A stretch of DNA of 64,000 bases from Prevotella melaninogenica (GTDB lineage: Bacteria; Bacteroidota; Bacteroidia; Bacteroidales; Bacteroidaceae): contig NZ_CP072359.1 in the NCBI RefSeq assembly GCF_018128065.1, forward strand, positions 434,001-498,000, written 5' to 3'. A program made the translations under genes and the position numbers. Positions 1 through 8,768 of this stretch are shown here, piece by piece; position 1 is the first letter of the stretch; every line of letters starts with the position of its first letter. Under the pieces are notes generated by a model. That model had not been told where the DNA came from. It searched no databases and saw nothing but the letters and a program-made list of their open reading frames with translations.

Positions 1-1
1 C

Positions 2-679
2 AATAAGAATGACCTTATCGTTATAAGTCGCCCTGACGAGGTAAAGAATATTGCCGTCACAAACGATTTCCGAATAGAGTGTTTCGCTGCTAATGCTTAC
101 TTTCTTAGAAATTCACTTCCCCCAAACAATTACAGCATCAGAGGAAGTATGAGTCTCTATCAAGACCCTATTATCCCGCTTTCTGCGGAGAATGCAGAGA
201 AATTCTTAGCTGATATTCACCACCTTCGTGACAGACTTGGAGAAAAGGAATCTCTCTATTACTACGAAATTATGGAAAGTATGTGCCTTACAATGATCTA
301 TGATATATTTGGATTCCACGCAGTCTATTATCGTAATCGAGAGGATGTAGACCATGCCAATTATGTTGTCAACGAATTTCTAAGGATGCTTTCCACTGGT
401 ATTACACGTACACAGCGGGACGCAACCTATTTTGCTGAGCAGCTACACGTGTCCTTGAAGTATCTCTCACGTACCATCAAACGCACTACGGGAAACACTA
501 TTACCGCTTATATTGACCGTGTTACTATTCCTATTTTACGGAAATACCTTGATGACGAGAGCCTTTCACTGACACAGATTAGCGATAGAATGAATTTTAC
601 GTCCCTTTCCTACTTCAGCCGTTACTGCTCAAAACATTTAGGTATGACACCGAGTAAATATAGAAATCGTAAGGCATAA
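2..679 (+). CDS. AraC-family transcriptional regulator (5' end outside the window)
   Basis: The reading frame is open from base 2, so the gene enters from the left edge and its true start is not visible; the first internal ATG is at 149. The last 90 or so residues form a typical AraC/XylS DNA-binding domain: a first helix-turn-helix (LHVSLKYLSRTIKRTTG) and a second one (SLTQISDRMNFTSLSYFSRYCSK) ending in the family signature GMTPSKYR. The upstream part should be the effector-binding or dimerisation domain, but only its end is present and the ligand cannot be told. It is convergent with the lysozyme gene and ends in front of a strong hairpin. Family assignment is secure; target genes are unknown. 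Confidence 0.9.
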   Translation, partial: NKNDLIVISRPDEVKNIAVTNDFRIECFAANAYFLRNSLPPNNYSIRGSMSLYQDPIIPLSAENAEKFLADIHHLRDRLGEKESLYYYEIMESMCLTMIYDIFGFHAVYYRNREDVDHANYVVNEFLRMLSTGITRTQRDATYFAEQLHVSLKYLSRTIKRTTGNTITAYIDRVTIPILRKYLDDESLSLTQISDRMNFTSLSYFSRYCSKHLGMTPSKYRNRKA

Positions 680-718
680 GCCTCAATAGAACGATGGTTC
701 CTATCGCTTTATGGCACA

Positions 719-761
719 AGTAAAACTGCATTAGAAGTCTAATACAGCTTTACTATGTTTT
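719..761. terminator. Hairpin terminator between convergent genes
   Basis: A near-perfect inverted repeat (arms 719-735 and 738-754, two-base loop) is followed by a T-rich stretch on the plus strand. It lies between the convergent araC and lysozyme genes and probably stops transcription from the left; the symmetrical stem could also act on the opposite strand. Confidence 0.75.
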
Positions 762-821
762 TATTTCGTTCTTTATACTACCTTTCTATCGGATAATTTT
801 ATAAAGACTTTCTCCCTCCCC

Positions 822-2555
822 TTAGAAGCAATGGCGTTTAAGGAACTCCTCATACTGGTTGCGATAGCCGTTGAAGACGTTGATGTCGACGTCGCCATGG
901 ATACCCCGCACCTTACCATCAGGACTTAACTGCCAGTAAGCCAACTTGAAGTTGGGCTTATATTCGCCATAACGGGCTATCCAAATGTGATAGTTGTCGC
1001 CTAAATCGGGTGCCAATGGCATGTAAGTATTGGCAAAAGTCTGACTGATATAAAGGATAGGACGTTTACCTGTTCGCTTCTGCACAAGGCTCATCCACGC
1101 ACGAATATTGCGGAACATCGCCTCTGCTCCACCCATCGCAACAATCTGTGCATCGGTCGGCTCAACGTCTAAGACTGGGGGTAGATCGCCCTTATTAAAC
1201 TTACTACACTTGAGGAAATAGGCTGCTTGCGCTGCACCTGGTGACATGGTAGAAAAGAAATGATAGGTACCTGTTCGAATACCATGCGCACGTGCTGCCT
1301 TATAATCAGCTTCGTAATAAGCGTTTAGCACCGTACAACCCTCCGTAGACTTCACGTAAGCGAAGGAAACAGGATAATCCACCTTCCCCTTGATAGTCTT
1401 CGTACTCAGCGTACCGAGGTCGGTGATACGTAGCCTGTCCCAATAGATCTTATACACCTTATTATCCTTTTCGTGCTGATGGCGTGACAGGTCGATACCA
1501 TAGATACGGTCGGCTGTGTAGGTAAGACGCTCACCCTTGAACACATTTGCCTTCCACTCCCCCACTTGCAGATACTCGTGAGGTGCGACATAGATACCGA
1601 ATCCATCACGTTTGCCGTTCTTCCAATGTCCGTCATAGAAGCTACCATCGTCACCATAGAACTTTCCATAACCATTCGGGACATTCTTCTGACTCTCACC
1701 CTCGTATCGTCCGCCTGCAATACGAATGCCTTTTGCAAGGCTGCTGATAGTTGCCACGTGGGTCTTATAGTATGCGTTCAATGCGTCTACCGCCCCACCC
1801 TTTTGCAAACGAGTAATCACCCGAATAGGAGTTGTTTTGCTTTCGGTTTGCAGGAGTACACAACCCGCCTCTTTATCAATACTCAATCGGTTGCAGCGAG
1901 TGGGTTTCCCTTTCTTTGAGGATGGCTGAATAGCATAGCGATTCTCTTGTAAGATGCGCAGCTGAACAGCTGAAGAAGAAACAGAATCGAGCACCTTTAT
2001 CATCCATCGGAGCGAATCCATTTGATGTATCACGTCAGTCTGATAGTCTGCAATCTTATTGTAGCCGTAATCCTGAACGCTATGTACACGAAGATAATAG
2101 CCCATCTCATTGCGCTTCGTCTGCAATCCGTCCAACTCTGCATACATCTGATTGATTGTGTGACAAAGCAAAGCCTTTACGCCATTCGCCTTGAGATTAA
2201 CGATTGTTGACGGTTTGTAATCCCAACGTATCAGAATACGTCCATGGCAAGAAGGCACTGTGGACAATCTGTTCACCCAATAACCGCGCTGTACAATACT
2301 TCGTGCATGGATTGAATCCTTTTTGACCGAGCCGCTCACAAACATCGAGTCGGCATAATCAGCAAAGTAAGCCACTGCCTTACCGTCAGCCACTAACGTA
2401 TAATAAGCCTCTTGACGAAGCGTCACAGCACACTTATCCACCTCCTCTTGCGAAGGAGGCAGACAACGAAAGACAATATATATAAATAGGAGTGCAAGCA
2501 AAATGCCCCCTCCTATATACTGGGTTCGCCTTGATGGGCGGTAATTAAACATCAA
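822..2555 (-). CDS. Membrane-anchored MORN-repeat GH25 lysozyme (muramidase)
   Basis: A 577-residue protein with three parts. Residues about 13-30 form one hydrophobic segment (signal anchor). At about residues 280-345 there are three MORN-type repeats (GRYEGE.., GSFYDGHWKNGKRDGFG, LQVGEWKANVFKGE). From about residue 352 to the end is a glycoside hydrolase family 25 domain with the motifs YGIDLSRHQ, FAYVKSTEG, GTYHFFS and LDVEP that carry the acidic catalytic residues. GH25 enzymes cleave the MurNAc-GlcNAc bond of peptidoglycan. The anchor and fold imply action on the periplasmic side, in wall remodelling or recycling. It stands alone, with its own -7 box just upstream. The MORN plus GH25 combination is seen in Bacteroidetes but its use is unclear. 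Confidence 0.9.
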   Translation of the reverse strand: MMFNYRPSRRTQYIGGGILLALLFIYIVFRCLPPSQEEVDKCAVTLRQEAYYTLVADGKAVAYFADYADSMFVSGSVKKDSIHARSIVQRGYWVNRLSTVPSCHGRILIRWDYKPSTIVNLKANGVKALLCHTINQMYAELDGLQTKRNEMGYYLRVHSVQDYGYNKIADYQTDVIHQMDSLRWMIKVLDSVSSSAVQLRILQENRYAIQPSSKKGKPTRCNRLSIDKEAGCVLLQTESKTTPIRVITRLQKGGAVDALNAYYKTHVATISSLAKGIRIAGGRYEGESQKNVPNGYGKFYGDDGSFYDGHWKNGKRDGFGIYVAPHEYLQVGEWKANVFKGERLTYTADRIYGIDLSRHQHEKDNKVYKIYWDRLRITDLGTLSTKTIKGKVDYPVSFAYVKSTEGCTVLNAYYEADYKAARAHGIRTGTYHFFSTMSPGAAQAAYFLKCSKFNKGDLPPVLDVEPTDAQIVAMGGAEAMFRNIRAWMSLVQKRTGKRPILYISQTFANTYMPLAPDLGDNYHIWIARYGEYKPNFKLAYWQLSPDGKVRGIHGDVDINVFNGYRNQYEEFLKRHCF

Positions 2556-2574
2556 AATAAATTTAAAATCTTTG

Positions 2575-2582
2575 CAAAGTTA
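2575..2582 (-). promoter_or_regulatory. Bacteroidetes -7 box for the GH25 gene
   Basis: The minus strand reads TAACTTTG, matching the TAnnTTTG consensus of Bacteroidetes sigma-ABfr promoters, 20 bases before the lysozyme start codon. The leader would be very short. Confidence 0.55.
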
Positions 2583-2686
2583 CCAATAATTCTGTAATTT
2601 GGCCCACTGATTATGAGAAAAACGGCTGACATAATTATGACGTACTGATGAGAACTCCGTTCGAATAATTCTGAATTATAAAAGAA

Positions 2687-3688
2687 TTATGAATTACAGA
2701 TAATTACCTTCCCTTGTGAGCGATGGTTAGCAACATCGCGCAGAGCCTCTTCTGCTTGTTCTAACGTATAAACATTACCTATATCTGGGCGTATCTGACG
2801 AACTTCGAGGATAGACGCTGCATTTCGTAACTGTGCACCATCAGCGGTCACGAAGATGAAATGATAATGCTGATTGCGTTTGCTTGCCAACTTCTCATTC
2901 TTCATACCGACCAGTTTGAACAGCCATTGCTTCCAGAGTGGTAAGCCAAACGACTTAGCAAAACTTCCATTAGGCATACCTTTCAATGAAACAACCGTTG
3001 CACCTTCTCGAAGAACTGAGAAAAGTCCTGGCAACTCTTTATCTCCGAGTGAATCTATTGCACCGTCAACATCCTTCAGCACTTTGGTGTAATCTTCTGT
3101 TTTGTAATCGAAATACTGGCTCACACCAAGTTCCATCGTGCGCTCTTTGGCTTTTGCACCACCACTGGTAATAACCTTCAATCCACGTGCTGCAGCCAAT
3201 GGGATAGCCATAGCGCCGAAGCTACCAGAGCCACCAGAAATAAACAAACTGTTGCCTGACTTTAACTTCAGAATATCAAGTGCCTGCTCAGCTGTCAGTG
3301 CGGTCAATGGCACAGCAGCAGCCTCAACATCTGAAAGATAATCTGGCGTCTTAGCAACTGTCGCAGCATCCACTGCAACATATTCTGCAAAGGCACCGAT
3401 ACGATTGATAGGAAGTCTACCAAACACACGATCACCAATCTGAAAGTCCTTTACCGACGCACCAACCTGCTCTACCACACCTGACATCTCATTACCGATG
3501 GTCAATGGGAAGCGGTAAGGTACAACCATCTTCACATCTCCATGTGCAATAAGCAACTCTAACGGGTTGACAGCAGCAGCCTTCACCTTTACTAACAAGT
3601 CGTTATCGCCCACCTTTGGTATTTCTATATCACGTAAGGCTACCTTAACATCACCTTTCTTATATCCGTCTATCTGTATTGCTTTCAT
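2687..3688 (-). CDS. Medium-chain NADP-dependent oxidoreductase (quinone reductase/zeta-crystallin type)
   Basis: This 333-residue protein has the GroES-like N-terminal domain of the MDR superfamily (MKAIQIDGYKKGDVKVALRDIEIP.., VNPLELLIAHGD, GNEMSGVVEQVG, IGDRVFGR) and a Rossmann fold with the nucleotide-binding loop SGGSGSFGAMAIPLA. No zinc-binding cysteine cluster is visible, which points to the zinc-free quinone oxidoreductase branch. The likely reaction is NADPH-dependent reduction of a quinone or an electrophilic enone/aldehyde in the cytoplasm. It is the last gene of a three-gene operon (hxlR-like regulator, hydrolase, this gene; gaps of 6 and 9 bases), an arrangement typical of electrophile or redox stress responses. 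The exact substrate is not readable. Confidence 0.88.
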   Translation of the reverse strand: MKAIQIDGYKKGDVKVALRDIEIPKVGDNDLLVKVKAAAVNPLELLIAHGDVKMVVPYRFPLTIGNEMSGVVEQVGASVKDFQIGDRVFGRLPINRIGAFAEYVAVDAATVAKTPDYLSDVEAAAVPLTALTAEQALDILKLKSGNSLFISGGSGSFGAMAIPLAAARGLKVITSGGAKAKERTMELGVSQYFDYKTEDYTKVLKDVDGAIDSLGDKELPGLFSVLREGATVVSLKGMPNGSFAKSFGLPLWKQWLFKLVGMKNEKLASKRNQHYHFIFVTADGAQLRNAASILEVRQIRPDIGNVYTLEQAEEALRDVANHRSQGKVIICNS

Positions 3689-3697
3689 ATCTTTTTA

Positions 3698-4531
3698 CTA
3701 CTTAAAAAACTCTATTGCTTTTGGAACAAACACCTCATGGTATTGGAAAACACCTCCATGACCTGCATCTGGATAAATCGTCAGATGAGCATTGGGCAAT
3801 CTTTCTGCTATGTCATACGAGTTAGGCGTAGGAACCATCCTATCATTATCACCATTGACAACCCATACAGGAACCTTGATCTTCGACAAATCGTCTTTCT
3901 CTCGTCTTCCCCATACACCAATGGCTTTTAGCTGTCTTTGGAAAGAAGAAAGCTTTATCTTGTCATCTTTATCCTCTATACGTGCAATGCGCTTCAGAAA
4001 GTCATTCGCTGCTTTCTTACCTTTCTCAATCGTTGGGGAAAAGAGATAATACTTAGGATCACGACCTGTGAGAAAGGCTCTGAACATATCCCAATACGTA
4101 ATCTTCGCTACATTCTTTATGCCTACACCACCAGCGCCGCCTGTTCCTGCAAGAATAGCCTTCGTGGTTAAGGCTGGCGCACGAAGCAAAACCTGCTGTG
4201 CAACAAATCCACCCAATGAAAATCCAAGAAGACGAATGTCTTTAAGACCATAAGCATGAGCAAAATCAATTACATCGTCTGCCATCTCCTCAATCGTTAG
4301 GCGTGACTTGCCAGAAGACTTACCTACGCCTATGTAATCAATTCCGATTACATTGAAATGTTCTGCCAACCCATCCATTATTGCTGGGTCGAAATTATCT
4401 AATGTTGCTGCAAGGTGATTAAGGCAAAGTAGTGGAGGATTATTCACATCACCTACCTGCCTGTACGCTACCTGTTCAGTCTTTACTTGTAATATTTGAG
4501 TCGTAGCTTTTGAATAGCTTCTATTTAGCAC
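3698..4531 (-). CDS. Alpha/beta-hydrolase
   Basis: A 277-residue single-domain alpha/beta-hydrolase. The oxyanion region (LCLNHLAATLDNFDP), the nucleophile elbow GFSLGG with the catalytic serine, a likely acidic residue in WVVNGDNDRMVP and the catalytic histidine in DAGHGG are all present and in the expected order. No signal peptide is seen, so it is cytoplasmic. It sits between the oxidoreductase gene and the HxlR regulator gene with gaps of a few bases and must be cotranscribed with them. Such hydrolases act on esters, epoxides or C-C bonds; the substrate here cannot be named. Confidence 0.88.
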   Translation of the reverse strand: MLNRSYSKATTQILQVKTEQVAYRQVGDVNNPPLLCLNHLAATLDNFDPAIMDGLAEHFNVIGIDYIGVGKSSGKSRLTIEEMADDVIDFAHAYGLKDIRLLGFSLGGFVAQQVLLRAPALTTKAILAGTGGAGGVGIKNVAKITYWDMFRAFLTGRDPKYYLFSPTIEKGKKAANDFLKRIARIEDKDDKIKLSSFQRQLKAIGVWGRREKDDLSKIKVPVWVVNGDNDRMVPTPNSYDIAERLPNAHLTIYPDAGHGGVFQYHEVFVPKAIEFFK

Positions 4532-4537
4532 ACCTAT

Positions 4538-4894
4538 TTAATCTTTTATCATTTTATACATATTATCTGCTCCCCAACCAACTAACGCATCAAGCGGACT
4601 GAGGAACGATCGACCTAATTCGGTGAGACTATACTCTACTCTGGGTGGAACTTCGGGATATACCTTGCGGTTTACCAATTTGTTCTTCTCAAGATTCTTC
4701 AACGTCTGAGAGAGCATCTTCTGCGAACAGTCAAGCATATACTCATGAATCTCTGAATAACGCATCTTCTTCTTATCCGATTTACCGAGTATATAGAGGG
4801 TTAACATTGACCATTTATCACCAATGCGAGTAATCACTTGACGAATTGGACAAGCCGAATATCGTGAATCTATTTCTTTACTAATCGTCTTCAT
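4538..4894 (-). CDS. HxlR-family winged-helix regulator
   Basis: About 118 residues from the ATG at 4894; an ATG 24 bases upstream would add eight residues not usual for the family. The HxlR hallmarks are present: an N-terminal cysteine (CPIRQVITRIGDKWSML), the winged helix (MRYSEIHEYMLDCSQKMLSQTLKNLEKNKLVNRKVYPEVPPRVEYSLTELG, given here only as the location of the fold) and a short dimerisation helix. Many HxlR proteins sense electrophiles or oxidants through this cysteine. It is the first gene of the operon with the hydrolase and oxidoreductase genes and probably controls that operon, including itself. Confidence 0.88.
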   Translation of the reverse strand: MKTISKEIDSRYSACPIRQVITRIGDKWSMLTLYILGKSDKKKMRYSEIHEYMLDCSQKMLSQTLKNLEKNKLVNRKVYPEVPPRVEYSLTELGRSFLSPLDALVGWGADNMYKMIKD

Positions 4895-5097
4895 GGCTGT
4901 AAATTTACACATTTCCAACGAATAGTTGTATACTTACTATCAGAAAGTTAGTTGAAAACGTTTAACCTTTATCAGCCATTAGAGCCTAAACTGATTTTGT
5001 TTTATTGTCGAACAGATTGACAGCCTTTGTAACGCAGGAGTAGTGGGCTACGTTAACTTACAAAGAAAGAAAAGATGACAACAAGAAAATAAAAGAT

Positions 5098-5140
5098 GTT
5101 AGGAAGCAACATATAAATAAGAATTATGTTGTTTCCTAAC
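5098..5140 (-). terminator. Hairpin terminator behind the CPBP protease gene
   Basis: Sixteen-base arms (5098-5113 and 5125-5140) pair with a single G-T wobble around an 11-base loop; on the minus strand the stem is followed by a T-rich run. It lies 12 bases after the stop codon of the CPBP gene. Confidence 0.75.
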
Positions 5141-5152
5141 AGATTTTGTGTG

Positions 5153-5980
5153 TTACTTTTTTCCTTTCTCTGTTCTTACCCATAACTGGAACAGTGCTGG
5201 GACAAAGATGCAGAGTGAGAAGAACAAGCCACCATACATCATGCGGTCGTTGCCGTGGAAGAAGTCGATGAGTTTTCCGTCATTCATCTGTGGCATGAGG
5301 TTGAACATAAGATAAGCCACCGTATTGTTCACCCAATGAAATACGAAGCCTGGCAGGATACTACCCGTTTTCGAATAGAGCCAACCCAATAGCAGACCAA
5401 TCAAGAAAGCGTGTAAGCCCTGTGCTAAATTTAAATGGATAACACCAAAGATGAGGGCTGAAACGACAATGGCTATCCATCGGTTTCGCTCGCCTAACGC
5501 GTTTTGCAATACGCGTTGAATAGCTCCACGGAAGACTATCTCCTCAGCGAAGGGTACCATGATTCCTAAGGCGACATAGCCCCAAGACACCTTCATGATA
5601 CTTTTAAACATCTCTTCTGTTCCCTCTGGCATCGTTAGATTAATCTTCTCGGCAAGGAATTGCATAGGGAGTATCGAACCTAAAACTATGAGGGCTGACC
5701 ACATGAGTACTCCCCAAGGACGCGTCTTCAAATAGTTGCCAGATACGGGTGCCCACTTTGTACTGATGAAGAGGATAAAGGTTACAAGACTACTGATGAC
5801 TGCTGTTATTGCAAGTATCTCACCATTTTTCGTCAGATAGTCCCCATCAGCAGTCCCTACCACTCCAAGTAGACGTACAAGCTGCTTACCTCCCTCGAAA
5901 GAAAGACTTTGTATCAAGATGAAAAGTGAAACAAATAAGATGATATAAAGCGTTGCGCTCAAAACGTTTTTATTGTTCAT
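5153..5980 (-). CDS. CPBP-family intramembrane glutamic endopeptidase
   Basis: The 275-residue protein has about eight hydrophobic segments and the conserved motifs of the CPBP (Abi/CAAX protease and bacteriocin-processing) family: EEIVFRG around residue 145, an FGVIHLN-type motif and HWVNN near residue 220. These supply the glutamates and histidines of the intramembrane active site. Known members process prenylated or small secreted peptides or give immunity to bacteriocins, but most Bacteroidetes members have no assigned substrate. It lies 11 bases behind ribF on the same strand and is probably cotranscribed with it. Confidence 0.88.
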   Translation of the reverse strand: MNNKNVLSATLYIILFVSLFILIQSLSFEGGKQLVRLLGVVGTADGDYLTKNGEILAITAVISSLVTFILFISTKWAPVSGNYLKTRPWGVLMWSALIVLGSILPMQFLAEKINLTMPEGTEEMFKSIMKVSWGYVALGIMVPFAEEIVFRGAIQRVLQNALGERNRWIAIVVSALIFGVIHLNLAQGLHAFLIGLLLGWLYSKTGSILPGFVFHWVNNTVAYLMFNLMPQMNDGKLIDFFHGNDRMMYGGLFFSLCIFVPALFQLWVRTEKGKK

Positions 5981-5991
5981 TTCTGCGAATC

Positions 5992-6963
5992 TTAGGGTGT
6001 ATTAATAATATTCTCTTGTATGTTATAAGCCTCATCAAACAAGCGGTTGACGCGGTTCTTATCTTGCTTCAACTGCTCTGCCAAGGCTTCCAATGACTCA
6101 AACTTACGCTCGTCTCTTATCTTACTAATGAAACAAACAAGGACTTCCTGCCCATAGAGATTACCTGTGAAATTAAAAAGGTTCACCTCTACCGAAGTGG
6201 TTGTGCCGTTGAAAGTCGGTCGTTGTCCAACATTCAGCATCCCTCGTTTCCATCCAACAGAATCCTTCAAACGCACCATCACAGCATAAACACCAGATGC
6301 CGGAAGAAGTTGTTGACAGCCACTCACATCAAGATTGGCTGTTGGAAAACCCATCTTTCGCCCATTTTGGTATCCGTTTACAATACGACTTTCAATTGTA
6401 TAATTATAGCCTAAAAGACGATTGGCAACCTCTATTTTACCCTCACGGAGGTAATTCCTGATAATCGAAGAACTTACCTTCTCGTCATCTGGTAGGAAGG
6501 CATCGGCACGAATAACCTCAACACCCAACTCTTTGCCATACTGAACATAGTGCTCAAAAGTCTCAGAACGGTTATGTCCGAAACGGTTGTCATAACCAAT
6601 GATAAGTTTCTTCACGTTCAGCTGTTTGCACAACACCTCCTGCATGAAGTCGTGCGCAGAGAGTGAAGCCAATGAAGCATCGAAATGTAGTACGAAGCTA
6701 TTATCAATACGTGTCTTCGAGAGTAGCAATAGCTTCTCGTCGAGTGTCGACAGCAGTTGTGGCTGGTAGTCAGCCAGTAGCACCTGACGCGGATGTCGGT
6801 CGAAGGTGATGACTGCCGATGCCATTCCCGATTGTCCAGCCTCATCAATGACACGACTAATCAAGAACTTATGTCCACGATGCACACCATCAAAGAATCC
6901 GATGGTTGCAACCTGTTCTACAAGTTCATACTCCTCGCCTCGCTTTATATATATAGTATTCAA
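5992..6963 (-). CDS. ribF: Bifunctional riboflavin kinase / FAD synthetase
   Basis: A 323-residue protein of full family length. The N-terminal FMN adenylyltransferase domain shows the nucleotidyltransferase motif GFFDGVHRGH (residues about 23-32) and the SSSIIR motif that corresponds to the KMSKS-like loop. The C-terminal flavokinase domain begins at about residue 185 with the diagnostic GRKMGFPTANLD and continues with SGVYAV and a conserved NVGQRPTF..VEVNLF segment. It converts riboflavin to FMN and then FAD in the cytoplasm. The gene has its own promoter 32 bases upstream and is followed by the CPBP gene. Confidence 0.95.
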   Translation of the reverse strand: MNTIYIKRGEEYELVEQVATIGFFDGVHRGHKFLISRVIDEAGQSGMASAVITFDRHPRQVLLADYQPQLLSTLDEKLLLLSKTRIDNSFVLHFDASLASLSAHDFMQEVLCKQLNVKKLIIGYDNRFGHNRSETFEHYVQYGKELGVEVIRADAFLPDDEKVSSSIIRNYLREGKIEVANRLLGYNYTIESRIVNGYQNGRKMGFPTANLDVSGCQQLLPASGVYAVMVRLKDSVGWKRGMLNVGQRPTFNGTTTSVEVNLFNFTGNLYGQEVLVCFISKIRDERKFESLEALAEQLKQDKNRVNRLFDEAYNIQENIINTP

Positions 6964-6994
6964 TCTAACTGTCTTAAAAATCCTTTATTCTCTG

Positions 6995-7002
6995 CAAAGG
7001 TA
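6995..7002 (-). promoter_or_regulatory. -7 box of the ribF promoter
   Basis: The minus strand carries TACCTTTG, an exact TAnnTTTG match, 32 bases before the ribF start codon. Confidence 0.6.
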
Positions 7003-7097
7003 CTCCAAATCACTCATAAACCCTCTTCCGCTCAAACAAAATGTGTTAAAACATTAAATTTCCTTACCATCTATTCTCCTTTTTCCATTTATTTCAT

Positions 7098-7105
7098 TAT
7101 CTTTG
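7098..7105 (+). promoter_or_regulatory. -7 box of the tRNA promoter
   Basis: TATCTTTG matches the TAnnTTTG consensus and ends 21 bases before the first tRNA base, a suitable distance for a short-leader tRNA transcript. Confidence 0.6.
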
Positions 7106-7126
7106 CACCCGAATTCACGAAATTCA

Positions 7127-7200
7127 GGACTTGTAGCTCAGTTGGTTAGAGCAACAGACTCATAATCTGGAGGTCCCTGGTTCAAGCCCAGGCTGGTCCA
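7127..7200 (+). tRNA. tRNA with CAT anticodon, probably elongator tRNA-Met
   Basis: The 74 bases fold as a cloverleaf: acceptor stem GGACTTG against CTGGTCC (one T-T mismatch), D arm GCTC..GAGC, anticodon loop CTCATAA, T arm CCTGG-TTCAAGC-CCAGG and discriminator A. CCA is not encoded. A CAT anticodon can be elongator Met, initiator Met or lysidine-modified Ile. The stem lacks the three G-C pairs of an initiator, so elongator Met is favoured over Ile2. The mobile element begins directly behind it. Confidence 0.88.
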
Positions 7201-7203
7201 CAA
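7176..7203 (+). other. Probable left attachment site (tRNA 3' end)
   Basis: The T arm and 3' end of the tRNA lie about 300 bases before an integrase gene that points away from it. Tyrosine recombinases often use tRNA 3' ends, and element DNA appears to start at about 7201. The matching right-hand repeat is not seen in this window, so the exact core is unproven. Confidence 0.35.
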
Positions 7204-7258
7204 ATAGGTTTCAAAAGGATGTCAAACAACACGTCATTTTAGCCATCAGAACAAGGGT

Positions 7259-7300
7259 AATCGCTGTAAAATCAAGGTTTTACAGCGATTTTTTGTTTTT
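7259..7300 (+). terminator. Strong intrinsic terminator behind the tRNA
   Basis: A perfect 13-bp stem (7259-7271 with 7278-7290) around a six-base loop is followed by TTTTGTTTTTT. It insulates the tRNA transcript from the integrase gene. Confidence 0.85.
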
Positions 7301-7510
7301 TATCCATATCCGTTTGACTGCCAAACTATACCTTTTGATAGTCATCATTCGGTCATTTTCTGCTACAGAAATTGCTACACAAAAGCAGGCTCTCAAAAAA
7401 ATGTAGCAATGAATGGAAAATGACTATTAAATTGACGGCATGCAAAACTTTCGTTTTCAAGAACTTATGTCGAACTTTGTAGCCAAAAAGCTACACTAAA
7501 ATGATGCGTT

Positions 7511-8743
7511 ATGAAAACGACTTTCAAGGTATCCTACTACCTACGTTCCAACTATGAGAACAAAGAAGGAAAATCACCTGTAATGCTCCGAATATATCTC
7601 GGTGGCGAAAAGGCAAATCTTGGATCCACTAAAATTTTTGTGGATAAATCCAAGTGGAGTAACAAAACCAGCAGAATGATTGGCAGAACAGCAGAAGCAC
7701 TCTCCATTAATGCTTCTATAGATGCACTGACAACAACACTGATGCAGATTTACAGGAAATATGAAACATCAGAGGAACTTTCCATAGACCTTATCAGGTC
7801 AGTATTCCTTGGTACAGACAAAGAATATACCACTTTTCTGCCAGTCTTTGACAAGTATATAGACTCCATCACACAACAAGTTGGTAAGACATTAACAAAG
7901 GGTACTTTTTATAAGTATAAGGTGGTGAGGCAGAACTTTCAGGATTTCCTACAAGCAAAGTATCATCGCAAGGATATTGGACTGACAGAACTGACAAGTG
8001 CCGTTGTTCAGGACTTCGAATTATACCTTACATCTGTTGTAGGTGGTGTGCATAACACAATCACCAAGAAATTGAGAAACCTGAAAACGGTCGTGAACTA
8101 TGCGAGGAACAGAGGACTTATCATGCATGATCCATTTGCGAATCACAAGCTGCGCTATGAATTGGTAGATCGTGGCTATCTCACAGAAGAAGAGGTACTC
8201 CGTATTATGAAGAAGCACTTTGACATAGAACGGCTGGAGTTAGTAAAGAATATTTTTATTTTTTCCTGCTTCACAGGATTAGCCTACATTGACGTATATA
8301 ATCTTACCTACGATAAAATTGTTACCGTAGAAGACAGACAATGGCTTATCACCAAGAGATACAAGACAAGCGTAGATGAAAACGTCATGTTACTTGACAT
8401 TCCACTTGCCATTATAAGAAAGTACTACGACATCAATAGAAAAGGGGGGAAAGTCTTTCCTATGATGAGCAATCAGCGTATCAACTCATATTTGAAAGAA
8501 ATTGCCGACCTTTGTGGCATAAAAAAGAATCTGACCTTCCACATGGCAAGGCATACTTTCGCCACTATGTCTATATCCAAAGGGGTACCAATGGAGTCTG
8601 TATCAAGGATGCTTGGACATACAAATATCAGAATAACCCAGATTTATGCACGAATAACGAACAAGAAAGTTGAACGTGACATGGAAGAACTGGCTGGCAA
8701 GTTAGACAAGTTCAAAGTTGCTATGGGCATCAACTCAAAATAA
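7511..8743 (+). CDS. int: Tyrosine recombinase (ICE integrase)
   Basis: This 410-residue protein has the Bacteroidetes integrase layout: an N-terminal arm-type DNA-binding domain (residues 1-95), a SAM-like core-binding domain (about 105-215) and a C-terminal catalytic domain. The catalytic set visible is K282, H344-x-x-R347, H370 and the nucleophile Y379 (THE LGHTNIRITQIYARI block). The first catalytic arginine is replaced by alanine in FTGLAYIDV (A258); the CTnDOT integrase also lacks a canonical first arginine. It cuts and joins the element at its attachment sites. Position next to the tRNA marks the left end of the element. Confidence 0.92.
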   Translation: MKTTFKVSYYLRSNYENKEGKSPVMLRIYLGGEKANLGSTKIFVDKSKWSNKTSRMIGRTAEALSINASIDALTTTLMQIYRKYETSEELSIDLIRSVFLGTDKEYTTFLPVFDKYIDSITQQVGKTLTKGTFYKYKVVRQNFQDFLQAKYHRKDIGLTELTSAVVQDFELYLTSVVGGVHNTITKKLRNLKTVVNYARNRGLIMHDPFANHKLRYELVDRGYLTEEEVLRIMKKHFDIERLELVKNIFIFSCFTGLAYIDVYNLTYDKIVTVEDRQWLITKRYKTSVDENVMLLDIPLAIIRKYYDINRKGGKVFPMMSNQRINSYLKEIADLCGIKKNLTFHMARHTFATMSISKGVPMESVSRMLGHTNIRITQIYARITNKKVERDMEELAGKLDKFKVAMGINSK

Positions 8744-8768
8744 TGTACAACCCTAAACCAAGAAGATT

